DNA from: Aquimarina algiphila
GTDB lineage: Bacteria > Bacteroidota > Bacteroidia > Flavobacteriales > Flavobacteriaceae
Length of the DNA: 64,000 nt
Assembly: GCF_007489275.1 (NCBI RefSeq)
Contig: NZ_VLNR01000008.1
Location: forward strand, 54,685-118,684
Direction of reading: 5' to 3'
The notes beneath the pieces were generated by a model. That model searched no databases. It was given only the letters and a program-made list of their open reading frames with translations, and was not told the DNA's origin. The position numbers and the translations under genes are program-made. This document shows positions 26,351-35,158 of the stretch, piece by piece (the first letter of the stretch is position 1; each line of letters starts with the position of its first letter).

Positions 26351-26495
26351 CTATACATTTTCCCTGAAGAGATTTAACTCTCAAAATAAAGAATCGTTAA
26401 AATAAACTAAGAAACCCTCTATTTTTTATTAAATACTGTTTTATTTGCATTAATTATTAGTGAAAATATAAAAACAGGATGTTGTTTTGATAAAA

Positions 26496-26503
26496 TAACT
26501 TTG
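26496..26503 (+). promoter_or_regulatory. Candidate -7 box TAACTTTG
   Basis: The word matches the Bacteroidota -7 consensus TAnnTTTG exactly and lies 40 bases before the ATG at 26543. A clear TTTG -33 box at the right distance is not seen. Confidence 0.4.
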
Positions 26504-26542
26504 TGCTTTTAGAATAAAAGAAAAAATTAAACTCTTCTTTTT

Positions 26543-28048
26543 ATGAAATTAGATAGTGATTGTAAAAAACAAGAACCTTCTACAATGGCGGTTCACTTTC
26601 AACAGTTTGAAAAATATATTATAGGGAATAACCATTCCTTTGATTCTATAAACGGGAATCAAAAACTATTATATACAGATTGGATTGCTAGTGGAAGATT
26701 ATATGGCCCGATAGAAGATATAATGCGCGATACGATTGGTCCAATGGTAGCTAATACACATTCTTTTTCGAGTGAAACAGGTAAAGCCTCTACATATGCC
26801 TATAAGCATGCACGTCAAATCATAAAGGAGCATGTAAATGCAAATAAAAATGATATCCTTGTAACGGCAGGTACGGGGATGACAGGAGTATTGTCAAGAT
26901 TACAACGTATCATGGGTTTGCGATGGCCAGATGTAGTAAAAGATAAAATCAATATTCCAGAAAATGAACGTCCGGTTGTTTTTATTACACATATGGAACA
27001 TCATTCTAATCATGTTCCCTGGATGGAAACTATAGCAGATGTGGTCATTGTACCTTGTGATGAAAATAATTTGGTTTGCCCTAATCTTCTTGAAATAGAA
27101 GTTGAGAAATATAAAGAAAGACCTATAAAAATTGGAGCATTTACGGCTTCATCAAATGTAACAGGAATTATAACACCATATCATACGTTAGCCAAAGTGA
27201 TGCATCAACATAATGGCTTGTGTATTATAGATTTTGCGGCTTCAGCTCCTTATGTGCAGATCGATATGCATCCCAAGGATCTAGAAGAACAGTTAGATGC
27301 AATTTTATTTTCTCCTCATAAGTTTTTGGGAGGACCAGGTACTTGTGGTGTTTTAGTGTTTAATAAAGCATTGTATAATACTAATTGCCCTGATGTTCCT
27401 GGTGGAGGAAATGTAAAATGGACAAATCCCTGGGGAGAATATGGATATTATGATGACATAGAAACCAAAGAAGATGGAGGTACACCAGGGTTTCTACAAG
27501 TTATGAGAACTGCATTGGCAATTCGGTTGAAAGAAAAAATGGGAGTGAAAGAAATTGCTCAAAGGGAAGAGGAGCTATTAGCACTATGCTTTGAGAAGTT
27601 AAAAGAGATTCCAGGTCTATATGTTTTGGGAAATACCAATAAAAAACGAATTGGTTGTGTCTCTTTCGGAGTAGAAAACATCCACTATAATTTGATGGTT
27701 CGTTTGTTAAATGATCGTTTTGGGATACAGGTGCGAGGAGGATGGTCCTGTGCCAGCACATATGGACATCATTTATTTAATATTGAAACTGATTCTTCAA
27801 AAGAGATGATCCAGGATCTATTAAATAATAACCTGACAAATAAACCAGGATGGGTGCGATTGTCATTACATCCAACATTGACAGATGAACAACTAATTTA
27901 TACATGTAACGCGATACATAAAATTGTAGACAATATAGACGATTGGAGTGCATCGTATACATACAATCCTAAAACCAATGAATTTGAAGTAGAGGGAGTT
28001 GGGGATGATAATATCTTGAAAGAAATAAAAGAGTGGTTTACCATATGA
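26543..28048 (+). CDS. Class V aminotransferase-fold PLP enzyme (cysteine desulfurase-like)
   Basis: The protein is 501 residues long with the class V aminotransferase fold. The PLP-binding Lys260 sits in FSPHKFLGG, the cofactor-ring Asp in IDFAASAPY, and substrate-side residues in HMEHHSNHVPW and in VRGGWSCASTYGHH. It is longer than SufS (about 400 residues), with an N-terminal extension and inserts, and the usual active-site Cys loop of SufS is not obvious; the Cys in SCASTYGH lies elsewhere. Sulfur or selenium transfer from cysteine is possible, but another C-S or C-N lyase reaction cannot be excluded. It is a single gene with a likely promoter 40 bases upstream and is not linked to suf genes. 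Confidence 0.8.
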   Translation: MKLDSDCKKQEPSTMAVHFQQFEKYIIGNNHSFDSINGNQKLLYTDWIASGRLYGPIEDIMRDTIGPMVANTHSFSSETGKASTYAYKHARQIIKEHVNANKNDILVTAGTGMTGVLSRLQRIMGLRWPDVVKDKINIPENERPVVFITHMEHHSNHVPWMETIADVVIVPCDENNLVCPNLLEIEVEKYKERPIKIGAFTASSNVTGIITPYHTLAKVMHQHNGLCIIDFAASAPYVQIDMHPKDLEEQLDAILFSPHKFLGGPGTCGVLVFNKALYNTNCPDVPGGGNVKWTNPWGEYGYYDDIETKEDGGTPGFLQVMRTALAIRLKEKMGVKEIAQREEELLALCFEKLKEIPGLYVLGNTNKKRIGCVSFGVENIHYNLMVRLLNDRFGIQVRGGWSCASTYGHHLFNIETDSSKEMIQDLLNNNLTNKPGWVRLSLHPTLTDEQLIYTCNAIHKIVDNIDDWSASYTYNPKTNEFEVEGVGDDNILKEIKEWFTI

Positions 28049-28165
28049 TCTAAGAGGTATATTTTTATACCGATTTCAATTTGAAAAGATAACTTCAAAT
28101 GAATTGCTGGGATTGATGGTTAGTTTCATATATATGAACTACAAAAGTTATATTTTTAATAGATA

Positions 28166-29008
28166 ATGGAGTATGTTTTATTCAATAAGAAAAGAGAAAA
28201 AGTATTAACAATAACTTCTCTTTCTAAAAACTCTTTTTTTTCTGTATTTGAAAGACCTAATTTTTATGGAGTCTTCTTCTTTACCAAAGCAAAAGGAGTA
28301 TTAGTTATTGATCAGCAACAAATTGAAATTAAGGATCACTATATCTTATTTTATTATCCATATCAGAAACTATCCTTAGAAGGAGTTTTTGAAGGAACTT
28401 TTGTTCAATTTCATCCTGATTTCTTTTGTATAGATATTCATGCTAAAGATATTGGTTGTCAAGGATTGTTATTCAATAATTTTTTTAATGATTTTTTGTT
28501 GCGATGCGCTAAAGAAGAATTTAATAAGTTATCTGATTTTCATGTCTTCATAAAAAATGAACTACTAAAGAAAGAAATAGGGCAGTTAGACATGGTATCA
28601 AGTCAGTTAAAAATATTTTTGATTAATGCTGTTAGAATTAAAAAAGGAAAACAAGAGAAAGAACTTCCCTCCAAAGATAATGTACATCACCAAATCGAAA
28701 AGCTAATAGAAAATAATTTTGTTACGGAGTCTTCTCCAGAATTTTATGTAAAAGAGCTAGAGATTTCATTAACTACTTTTAATCGATTATGTAAAAAATA
28801 TTTTCAAAATAGTTTTATTACTATTCTAAATCTAAAAAGAATTGCAATCGCAAAAAATAAGCTGTTCTTAACCAATAGTCCTGTTAAAGATATTGCTTAT
28901 GAAACCGGTTTTAATGACCCTCTTTATTTTAGTAGAGTTTTTAAGAAGCATTGCGGAGTTTCCCCAAAAGAGTTTAGGAAACAATTGAAAAACAATAGGT
29001 TGGTTTAA
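28166..29008 (+). CDS. AraC-family transcriptional regulator
   Basis: This is a 280-residue protein with a cupin-like N-terminal sensor half (about 1-150) and a C-terminal AraC double helix-turn-helix (about 180-275; SLTTFNRLCKKYFQNSF and PVKDIAYETGFNDPLYFSRVFKKHCGVSPKEFR). The last motif is the family signature. It lies 118 bases after the aminotransferase gene and 84 bases before a small unknown gene, in the same direction, so either may be its target. Confidence 0.9.
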   Translation: MEYVLFNKKREKVLTITSLSKNSFFSVFERPNFYGVFFFTKAKGVLVIDQQQIEIKDHYILFYYPYQKLSLEGVFEGTFVQFHPDFFCIDIHAKDIGCQGLLFNNFFNDFLLRCAKEEFNKLSDFHVFIKNELLKKEIGQLDMVSSQLKIFLINAVRIKKGKQEKELPSKDNVHHQIEKLIENNFVTESSPEFYVKELEISLTTFNRLCKKYFQNSFITILNLKRIAIAKNKLFLTNSPVKDIAYETGFNDPLYFSRVFKKHCGVSPKEFRKQLKNNRLV

Positions 29009-29091
29009 TTGTCCATGTTTTGGTTATATACTCCTTATTTCTAATAGGAGTACTGATCTATTTTTGTTTAAAACTTAAAACATAAATAGTT

Positions 29092-29346
29092 ATGAAACCA
29101 AATAATCTAGATATGGAACAAAAAGAAATATGGTTAAAAAGTCTGATTACAGAAAGCCCGCAAGAAGGATACGAGTTGGCTATACAACTTTCTAGAATGG
29201 AAGTAAAATCAACTCAACCAGATATAGAAGTATTAAAACGATTGCGCACAGATTATGCAAATAGTGCTTCTGGACTTACAGCAGCTTCTCATGTTATAGC
29301 ATTGAACTTTCAAACTATTTCTGCTGCCAATGGATATTGGAGGTAG
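29092..29346 (+). CDS. Small hypothetical protein, 84 residues
   Basis: The product is predicted mostly helical (EQKEIWLKSLITESPQEGYELAIQLSRMEV), without signal peptide, membrane helix or Cys. The C-terminal part is rich in Ala and Ser (SASGLTAASHVIAL) and ends in NGYWR. I do not recognise a family. It directly follows the AraC-type regulator and is closed by the hairpin at 29406. A peptide precursor is conceivable but nothing here supports it strongly. Confidence 0.5.
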   Translation: MKPNNLDMEQKEIWLKSLITESPQEGYELAIQLSRMEVKSTQPDIEVLKRLRTDYANSASGLTAASHVIALNFQTISAANGYWR

Positions 29347-29405
29347 TATCTTAGAAATGAAAAATGATTTTAAGTAATTATTACTGTTTATATACTAACT
29401 TCAAA

Positions 29406-29443
29406 AAACCAAAAACCTCATAATAATGTGAGGCTTTTGGTTT
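29406..29443. terminator. Bidirectional terminator between 29346 and 29470
   Basis: AAACCAAAA-A-CCTCA pairs with TGAGG-C-TTTTGGTTT (one mismatch, 8-base loop). It lies between two convergent genes, so it can end transcripts from both sides. Confidence 0.8.
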
Positions 29444-29469
29444 GAATAAATACTACGTTCAAAAACAGA

Positions 29470-31143
29470 TTATAAGTAATGTACTTTATCAATAGTAAAC
29501 CCTTTTACCTCATGGTCATCTAATAAAATAAGTGTGGTTTGATCTTGGATGCTTTTTAATAATTGAAGTATTAATTGTTGAGTTTTTATATTCAATTCTT
29601 TTAATGGTTCTTCAAGAATAAGAATTGGTTTTTTTGTGAGCAGTGCCCTACAGTACATAAGTATTTTTTGTTGGCCAGAGGTTAGGTTAGCTCCAAGGTC
29701 TCCTATTTTACTTTCTAGTTGTAATTGATTTTGCTTGTCTTCGTGTTGCTGGAGGTGTTCTAGTAAGAGCTCTGCTTTTTCTTTGTTATGATCTTTTCTG
29801 TTGTAAACAACAGCTTCATATACGTCTTTGCCATATAAAGGAAAATCCTTAGATACAATAGCGATGTTCTTTCTAATTGTCTTTTCAGATAATTTACTAC
29901 AACAATGATTTCCAATAGAAATACTTCCTTTAGATGGTGACATTAATTTTAGTATTAGACGAATGAAAGTTGATTTTCCTGTTCCTGATCTACCTTGCAG
30001 GAGTGTAGTGCTTTTTGCAGAGATCGATAAGCCAAAATTCTTAAATACGGGTTTTGAAGCATTAGGATAGCCAAAATAAACATCTTTAAAGACAATTTCT
30101 TCTTGATTAAGCACTAAGTGTGCAAATGGTAATTGATTTTCCTTTGGTAAGCTAAAGATATCTATAAGCTTAGAAAAAGAGATCTCTCCTAATTTCCAGA
30201 CGATGCTTACTCTTAAACTTCTTCTCAATACAGGAAGTATAGAAATGATCAGTAATATAAGTACTAATAATGAGGATCCACTCAGAATTTTATCAGGGTT
30301 TTTTGCAGATATAAATACATATAACATAATAATTCCTAACATAGCATAGGTAATGGCAGGGATGATAGCTTGTAGCAATGATACAATTTTGGCATAACGT
30401 TTTCCTATAGTATAAAGATGATCTGATCTTTTTTGATATCGCTTTTCCTCGGGCTGATATTTATTAAAAGCTTTTAAGGTTAAGATCCCTCTCAATCTGG
30501 TGTTAACAAAAGTTAGCATTCCAGAACGACTATTTCGTCTATCAAGAGAAACCTCATATAACGCTTTGTTAATGAGCCAAAGTAGTATAGAGGAAATGAA
30601 TATACATCCAGCAATAATCAACGCCAAATACACATCAAAATAACCAATAGCAATAACTACAATGAGTAATAAGAATACATCTTGTAAAAACCTGATTAAT
30701 CCATTTCTCATATAATTTTGAATGCTCTTAAGGTCTCCGCTATACCTCAATAGGTATTTTCCGATCCCTTTATTATCATATACTCCCATTGTTAGCTGTA
30801 ATTGATTGATAAAAAGCTGCTCTCTTAATCGTTTGGTAAAACGTTCTCCGACAAGAGCAATGCCATATCGATTAAAGTATTCGAATACTAATCGTAACAA
30901 GACTAATGAAAAGAAAAAGACAAGAAAAGAGCTAAAGTCAGGAGCATCCATAAAAGGAATGAACTTGAAAGCGGCCAAACGATGTGAAGAAAAACCAAAA
31001 CTAAGTTCATAAAATTTTCCAATACTGATTGGAATCATAATTGTAAGGATATTATAACAAAGCCCCATAAGAAAAGCGAAGATTACTAATGTTATATTCT
31101 TACGCCCAAAATTTTTGATAATACTCCATTTATTGCTTAACAT
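29470..31143 (-). CDS. ABC exporter half-transporter with divergent nucleotide-binding motifs
   Basis: The 557-residue protein fuses a six-helix exporter-type membrane domain (about 1-310) to an ATPase domain (about 340-557). Walker A is intact (QGRSGTGKST, Lys390). Other motifs are altered: the Q-loop position reads IVSKDFPLYG with Lys for Gln, the signature reads LTSGQQK instead of LSGGQ, and Walker B reads LILEEP with Glu for the Mg-binding Asp. His of the H-loop is present in LDDHEV. It may hydrolyse ATP slowly or act as one half of a heterodimer, but no partner gene is adjacent. The substrate is unknown. Confidence 0.85.
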   Translation of the reverse strand: MLSNKWSIIKNFGRKNITLVIFAFLMGLCYNILTIMIPISIGKFYELSFGFSSHRLAAFKFIPFMDAPDFSSFLVFFFSLVLLRLVFEYFNRYGIALVGERFTKRLREQLFINQLQLTMGVYDNKGIGKYLLRYSGDLKSIQNYMRNGLIRFLQDVFLLLIVVIAIGYFDVYLALIIAGCIFISSILLWLINKALYEVSLDRRNSRSGMLTFVNTRLRGILTLKAFNKYQPEEKRYQKRSDHLYTIGKRYAKIVSLLQAIIPAITYAMLGIIMLYVFISAKNPDKILSGSSLLVLILLIISILPVLRRSLRVSIVWKLGEISFSKLIDIFSLPKENQLPFAHLVLNQEEIVFKDVYFGYPNASKPVFKNFGLSISAKSTTLLQGRSGTGKSTFIRLILKLMSPSKGSISIGNHCCSKLSEKTIRKNIAIVSKDFPLYGKDVYEAVVYNRKDHNKEKAELLLEHLQQHEDKQNQLQLESKIGDLGANLTSGQQKILMYCRALLTKKPILILEEPLKELNIKTQQLILQLLKSIQDQTTLILLDDHEVKGFTIDKVHYL

Positions 31144-31199
31144 AGCATGAATTTAAATAGGTTCTTTTTTAAGAAAATAAATAAGCGGAAGGCCAAACC

Positions 31200-31229
31200 C
31201 TGAAAAGGACACTCTAAATCTCTTTTCAG
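31200..31229 (-). terminator. Weak hairpin between the HTTM gene and the ABC gene
   Basis: CTGAAAAG and CTTTTCAG form an 8-base stem with a 14-base loop, without a T tract on the gene strand. It may partly separate the two transcription units. Confidence 0.3.
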
Positions 31230-31262
31230 AGTTGTTTTTTGACCCGCCACTTGAATTTTTAT

Positions 31263-32597
31263 TCATAATTCCAGAAATCTCATCTTTTGATCTGTTTGTG
31301 GTAGCTCACATTTTTGCTGTTTGCCAAACCATCGATATCTGTTGGCGGCAATAATATCGTATATGAAATCTCTAAGTATTTTGGGGATGACCCCAAAAAA
31401 GCTTCCCAAATGCCATGGTGAATTGAGGTTTCTGCAGATACGCAACACCGCATCACTCTTATGATAAATAGTGTTATTTTCTATAAGAATGATGGATGAT
31501 AGGTTTTGGGGTATATTCTTATTAACTAGTAGTTTATTAGCGGTTTCTGATTGTAATGAAGCAAAGAGATATTGCTGGTTTTTTTCTCTTTTTAGAATGA
31601 ATTTAACCCATCCGTTGCATAAATTACATACTCCGTCAAAGAGAATAACGGGTTTTGAAACTCCATTATTTGTCTCTTTTTTAGCATATTCACTGACTTT
31701 TTCTTTTCTGGAAGGGTTCCATAGTTTTTCCAGATCAAAGAATGATAGAAAGATCAATCCACTCATTTGATAGCGAAAACTTATACCCATGATAAAAAAG
31801 ATACTCCAATGCATCATCCAGGTTAAGGCGGCCCAAGCCATACCCCATCTCCTTTTCACCAAAGCCAGTGGTGCTCCCAGCTCTAGGACAAAGGTCAAAA
31901 TACCCATTCCTAGAAATAACCAGGTGTGCTCAAATAAAAAGTCGAAAAGGGGGGCGCTTTCTGAGCCTAACATTTCTTTGCGTATTGCATCTACAGCTAC
32001 TTGCGAACGCATAGCACTTCCATTAGCCCATTCTAGCGCAAGATCACCAGCAAGCTTAGCAATACCTGAAAGAAAATATGAACCAACAGTGACGGTACAA
32101 ATGAGCTGAATTGGCCAACCATATTGCCAATGGGCTTTGGGGATTTTAAAACCCTTTTTCGATCGTTTCCAGGAATCCCATGACCATGCATCAGCAGATG
32201 CTACTAATCCTAATATGATAATATGTAGAATGAGAGCATTTCTATTGTGATAAATCATGGACCAGGAGTTACGATAGGTAAAGTATAATAGGGCCACAAT
32301 AGCAAATGCAGGACCGGTACTTTTAAATTTCCAGCCAATAATATAGAGTATGTTCAAAAGGATTACTCCTATACTTATCCACCAGAATAATTCTGGAGAT
32401 ATAGGGTGTTTCATCCAACTTAATACTCCGATAGGATCAAAAGCTTCTAAATTTTTACCCATCTTCTGAAGCATATCAAAACGAGAAAGTAAATACCATA
32501 AGCTAAATAAGCCTGTGGCAATACGTAATAGAGCAAGACGTTGTGGAGTCACGGTCATAAACCAGTGATCTCGTATGATTTTTAAATACTTATTCAT
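31263..32597 (-). CDS. HTTM membrane domain fused to a DCC1-like thiol-disulfide domain
   Basis: The 444-residue protein has about eight membrane helices (residues 12-290) of the HTTM type, the domain shared with vitamin-K-dependent gamma-carboxylase (TPQRLALLRIATGLFSLWYLL near the start; LTWMMHWSIFFIMGISFRYQM later). A soluble DCC/DUF393 domain (about 325-435) follows, with the thioredoxin-like CxxC in DGVCNLCNGW. The fusion suggests a redox-coupled membrane reaction. Its start overlaps the stop of the upstream small gene by 4 bases (ATGA), showing translational coupling. The reaction and substrate are unknown. Confidence 0.85.
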   Translation of the reverse strand: MNKYLKIIRDHWFMTVTPQRLALLRIATGLFSLWYLLSRFDMLQKMGKNLEAFDPIGVLSWMKHPISPELFWWISIGVILLNILYIIGWKFKSTGPAFAIVALLYFTYRNSWSMIYHNRNALILHIIILGLVASADAWSWDSWKRSKKGFKIPKAHWQYGWPIQLICTVTVGSYFLSGIAKLAGDLALEWANGSAMRSQVAVDAIRKEMLGSESAPLFDFLFEHTWLFLGMGILTFVLELGAPLALVKRRWGMAWAALTWMMHWSIFFIMGISFRYQMSGLIFLSFFDLEKLWNPSRKEKVSEYAKKETNNGVSKPVILFDGVCNLCNGWVKFILKREKNQQYLFASLQSETANKLLVNKNIPQNLSSIILIENNTIYHKSDAVLRICRNLNSPWHLGSFFGVIPKILRDFIYDIIAANRYRWFGKQQKCELPQTDQKMRFLEL

Positions 32598-33055
32598 GGT
32601 TTTTCAATTTTATAAAAAGCCACTTTTCTTTCATGAACAGGGAGTGTATCTTTTTTTAGAAAATAATTCTCTAAATGATAATATCCTTTAACTAATTCAA
32701 TTCGCACTAAATTGGAATAAGGATCCCCCTTTTTATTGGCGATTTTTTCTGCAACTTTTTGTGTGAATGCCTGAGCTCTATCTGATCGAGCCGCTTTTCT
32801 TATTTGCCTTCGAACTTGATTAAAACCTCCTGTTCCTGCAATTTTGTAAGAGATCTTATGTCGTTTTTGAGTAGTATCATACCCTACAAAATAATATAAA
32901 CCATAGGTCGCTTTTCTTTTTTTAGAAAACATTGGATAATACGATAAAGGAAAATTGTCTTTTGGTTTACTAGCCCAGTTTTCTGCAACAGGTGATAAAA
33001 TCAAAGCAATAATTAATATACTTACCCACATGGCTTGTTTTTGAGAATATTTCAT
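32594..33055 (-). CDS. Small single-pass membrane protein coupled to HTTM gene
   Basis: The 153-residue protein has one N-terminal membrane helix (about 9-27, WVSILIIALILSPVAENW) and a basic extracytoplasmic part with the segment NFPLSYYPMFSKKR. I have the impression that a YPMF motif is common in small partners of HTTM proteins, but cannot check it. The 4-base overlap with the HTTM gene supports a joint membrane complex. It has no catalytic motif. Confidence 0.7.
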   Translation of the reverse strand: MKYSQKQAMWVSILIIALILSPVAENWASKPKDNFPLSYYPMFSKKRKATYGLYYFVGYDTTQKRHKISYKIAGTGGFNQVRRQIRKAARSDRAQAFTQKVAEKIANKKGDPYSNLVRIELVKGYYHLENYFLKKDTLPVHERKVAFYKIEKP

Positions 33056-33085
33056 GGTGAAGAGTTTTTTTGATGAATTATTCTT

Positions 33086-34129
33086 TTATACAGCAACATT
33101 CACATCCTGTGATAACAGATCAATCAATATATCAGATTGTACTAATTTACTAAGTGAAAGAACAGGAGTTGAAAATTGACTCTGGACCTCAGCGACTAGA
33201 AGAGGACTGCCAGTAAACAGGCCTGCTAAAGCAAATAAACGGTCATTAAAAATTGGAGATAACATCTGTATACCACTATGTATTGCTAGACTATCACAAC
33301 AGGATAAAATAACATGATCAATGGTTTCTGTAAATAATGAATGGTTTAATAGTGCTTTGGTTTCTTGTTGATACAATCCATCGGCTATTTCAATGACCAC
33401 ATAATCTGGATCTGCTTGTGCGACATCGGATAATAATCCTTCATATAAATCCATTATGGTAGTAGTAGAACAGAGATACGTAGAAGGAAAACCAAATTCT
33501 GAAAAATCACTAACAATATCTGCACCACAATCATATGCTAACATTCTGTCTTTATTAAAAACAGTTCCGGTAAGTTTTATATATGCTACCTGATATCCAG
33601 AGGACTTTAATCCTCTACAAAGGTATGCTGCAGTAGTAGTTTTACCACTATCCATACTAGAACCTATAGATAAGATAGTTTTAAAGTTTCTTATTTTTTT
33701 GGCATTGAACTTTACTGGTTTTTTATGATGATAAATAGTATTTATTACTTTGCCATGCTGTTGGGTAACATATCCAACTAATTTTAGTTTAGTAGGACCT
33801 TTAAGTTCTAATTTGTAAAACATAGAGGTTACGATGCCGGCTACACCGCCTTTACCCAAAAGATCATATTCTTGATGATATCCTTCGGGAACATATCCTT
33901 CGAATTGATTGCTAGCATAACGATTGCCAAATGCCAGCATTATTTTGTCTCCTTCGAAAATATAACAGTTTCTTCCTTCAAAATCTTGAATTGCATTTAA
34001 AGAGCCAATACTAATGACTTCAAATATCGCCACATCTCCAGCTATTGGTTGATGGTTTTTGACAATGGTTTGGTCAATTTTATAATTGACAATATTTTTA
34101 CAGATGTTAGATTTTTTGATTGTTTTCAT
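33086..34129 (-). CDS. P-loop NTPase related to DUF1611/BioD-like proteins
   Basis: This 347-residue protein has an N-terminal beta-rich part (about 1-145) and a P-loop ATPase domain (about 148-347) with Walker A GSSMDSGKTTT (Lys163), a BioD-like switch region (YIKLTGT, then FNKDRMLAYDCGAD) and a Walker B-like strand (DYVVIEIADGLYQQE). This resembles the DUF1611 and dethiobiotin-synthetase group of G3E/SIMIBI-type ATPases. It lies 30 bases before the small membrane gene and 43 after the DUF2490 gene. A role in making or handling a small molecule for the membrane partner is a guess. Confidence 0.7.
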   Translation of the reverse strand: MKTIKKSNICKNIVNYKIDQTIVKNHQPIAGDVAIFEVISIGSLNAIQDFEGRNCYIFEGDKIMLAFGNRYASNQFEGYVPEGYHQEYDLLGKGGVAGIVTSMFYKLELKGPTKLKLVGYVTQQHGKVINTIYHHKKPVKFNAKKIRNFKTILSIGSSMDSGKTTTAAYLCRGLKSSGYQVAYIKLTGTVFNKDRMLAYDCGADIVSDFSEFGFPSTYLCSTTTIMDLYEGLLSDVAQADPDYVVIEIADGLYQQETKALLNHSLFTETIDHVILSCCDSLAIHSGIQMLSPIFNDRLFALAGLFTGSPLLVAEVQSQFSTPVLSLSKLVQSDILIDLLSQDVNVAV

Positions 34130-34172
34130 AATACATATTGGTTAAAAATTAATATCTAATTAGTGTTTAAAT

Positions 34173-35012
34173 TTATTTAGAGGCTAGTGTTGTTTGTAAA
34201 GCATTGATTTTGGAGAAATGACTTCCTACGGATGTCGATGATGATTTTTTTCTTAAATCGAGTTGATAAGAAAATCGAAACATCACAACAGAAAAATGGT
34301 TAAATGCTCTACGGATTTTACCGTTTCTTGGATCTGTTACATTAATTTCCCGATATTTATTCCCGATATTAAATTCTGTTTGCCTCATATAACTTAGACT
34401 AGCATTTGCTCTTTTAAAAGGTCTAAAACGAACCCCTAAAGTGATTCTATGAGCATGAAGGCCGTTAGGAGATTGTTTAACTACTTTTTCTCCTAATTCA
34501 TCTCTATATTGTAGAGGTCTTCCGGATAAGTAATAATGAAATTCATTTGTGATAAACGGAGTGGTTTTAAAAGGTAAACCCCAATTACCACGATGAACTC
34601 GAAATCCATAACGTAAGCGGTATTCGAATTTACTTCGTTCGGGGAAATGCCATTCTCCTCTAAGGCTATTTGCAATACGAAATTTGCCTAATTTTAGATC
34701 TAACCTAAAACGACCTGTAATTCTATTTCTGGCTTCCTGATCAGGGTCAGAAGGGTCAGACGATCTAAGGTAACCTACTCCAAACCGAATTCTCTTATTC
34801 AATCTGTAGGAAATATTGGCGCTATTTTGCAGAGAGGCCAATTCGAATGGTTCTTGGCTAAATAATAATAATTGACCAACGTTAAGCCTCCATTCTTTGG
34901 TAAGTTTTGCCTGAGCACTATGTCCAGTCCATACCTTAAGATCTTCTTGTCCCATGGTCGCGGTAACGAAAAAATAGAAGAAGAGTATAGTTATTATTTT
35001 TAGTTTAGTCAC
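34173..35012 (-). CDS. DUF2490-family outer-membrane beta-barrel protein
   Basis: The 279-residue protein has a signal peptide (1-20, ending TATMGQ) and then alternating short strands with many Arg and aromatic residues (WTGHSAQAKLTKEWRLNV, RIRFGVGYLRS, FEYRLRYGFRVH), typical of the DUF2490 barrel family. It heads the four-gene unit down to 31263. It is probably an outer-membrane channel or coat, with function unknown. Confidence 0.75.
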   Translation of the reverse strand: MTKLKIITILFFYFFVTATMGQEDLKVWTGHSAQAKLTKEWRLNVGQLLLFSQEPFELASLQNSANISYRLNKRIRFGVGYLRSSDPSDPDQEARNRITGRFRLDLKLGKFRIANSLRGEWHFPERSKFEYRLRYGFRVHRGNWGLPFKTTPFITNEFHYYLSGRPLQYRDELGEKVVKQSPNGLHAHRITLGVRFRPFKRANASLSYMRQTEFNIGNKYREINVTDPRNGKIRRAFNHFSVVMFRFSYQLDLRKKSSSTSVGSHFSKINALQTTLASK

Positions 35013-35158
35013 AGCAGTAATATCTAATGAGTTAATACTTTGTTGATATGTTACCCTTATAAGAGAGAAAGGGTAATAGTGTGACAGACTATTTTTATTT
35101 TTTTTTAGAAACGTCTAAAAAAGAGAAGAGGAGGACTGTGAAAACATAATTTTGATAC

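Noticed and set aside
26543..28048. SufS of the iron-sulfur assembly operon
   Set aside because: The protein is about 100 residues longer than SufS and no suf or nif genes are adjacent, so only the PLP fold is claimed.
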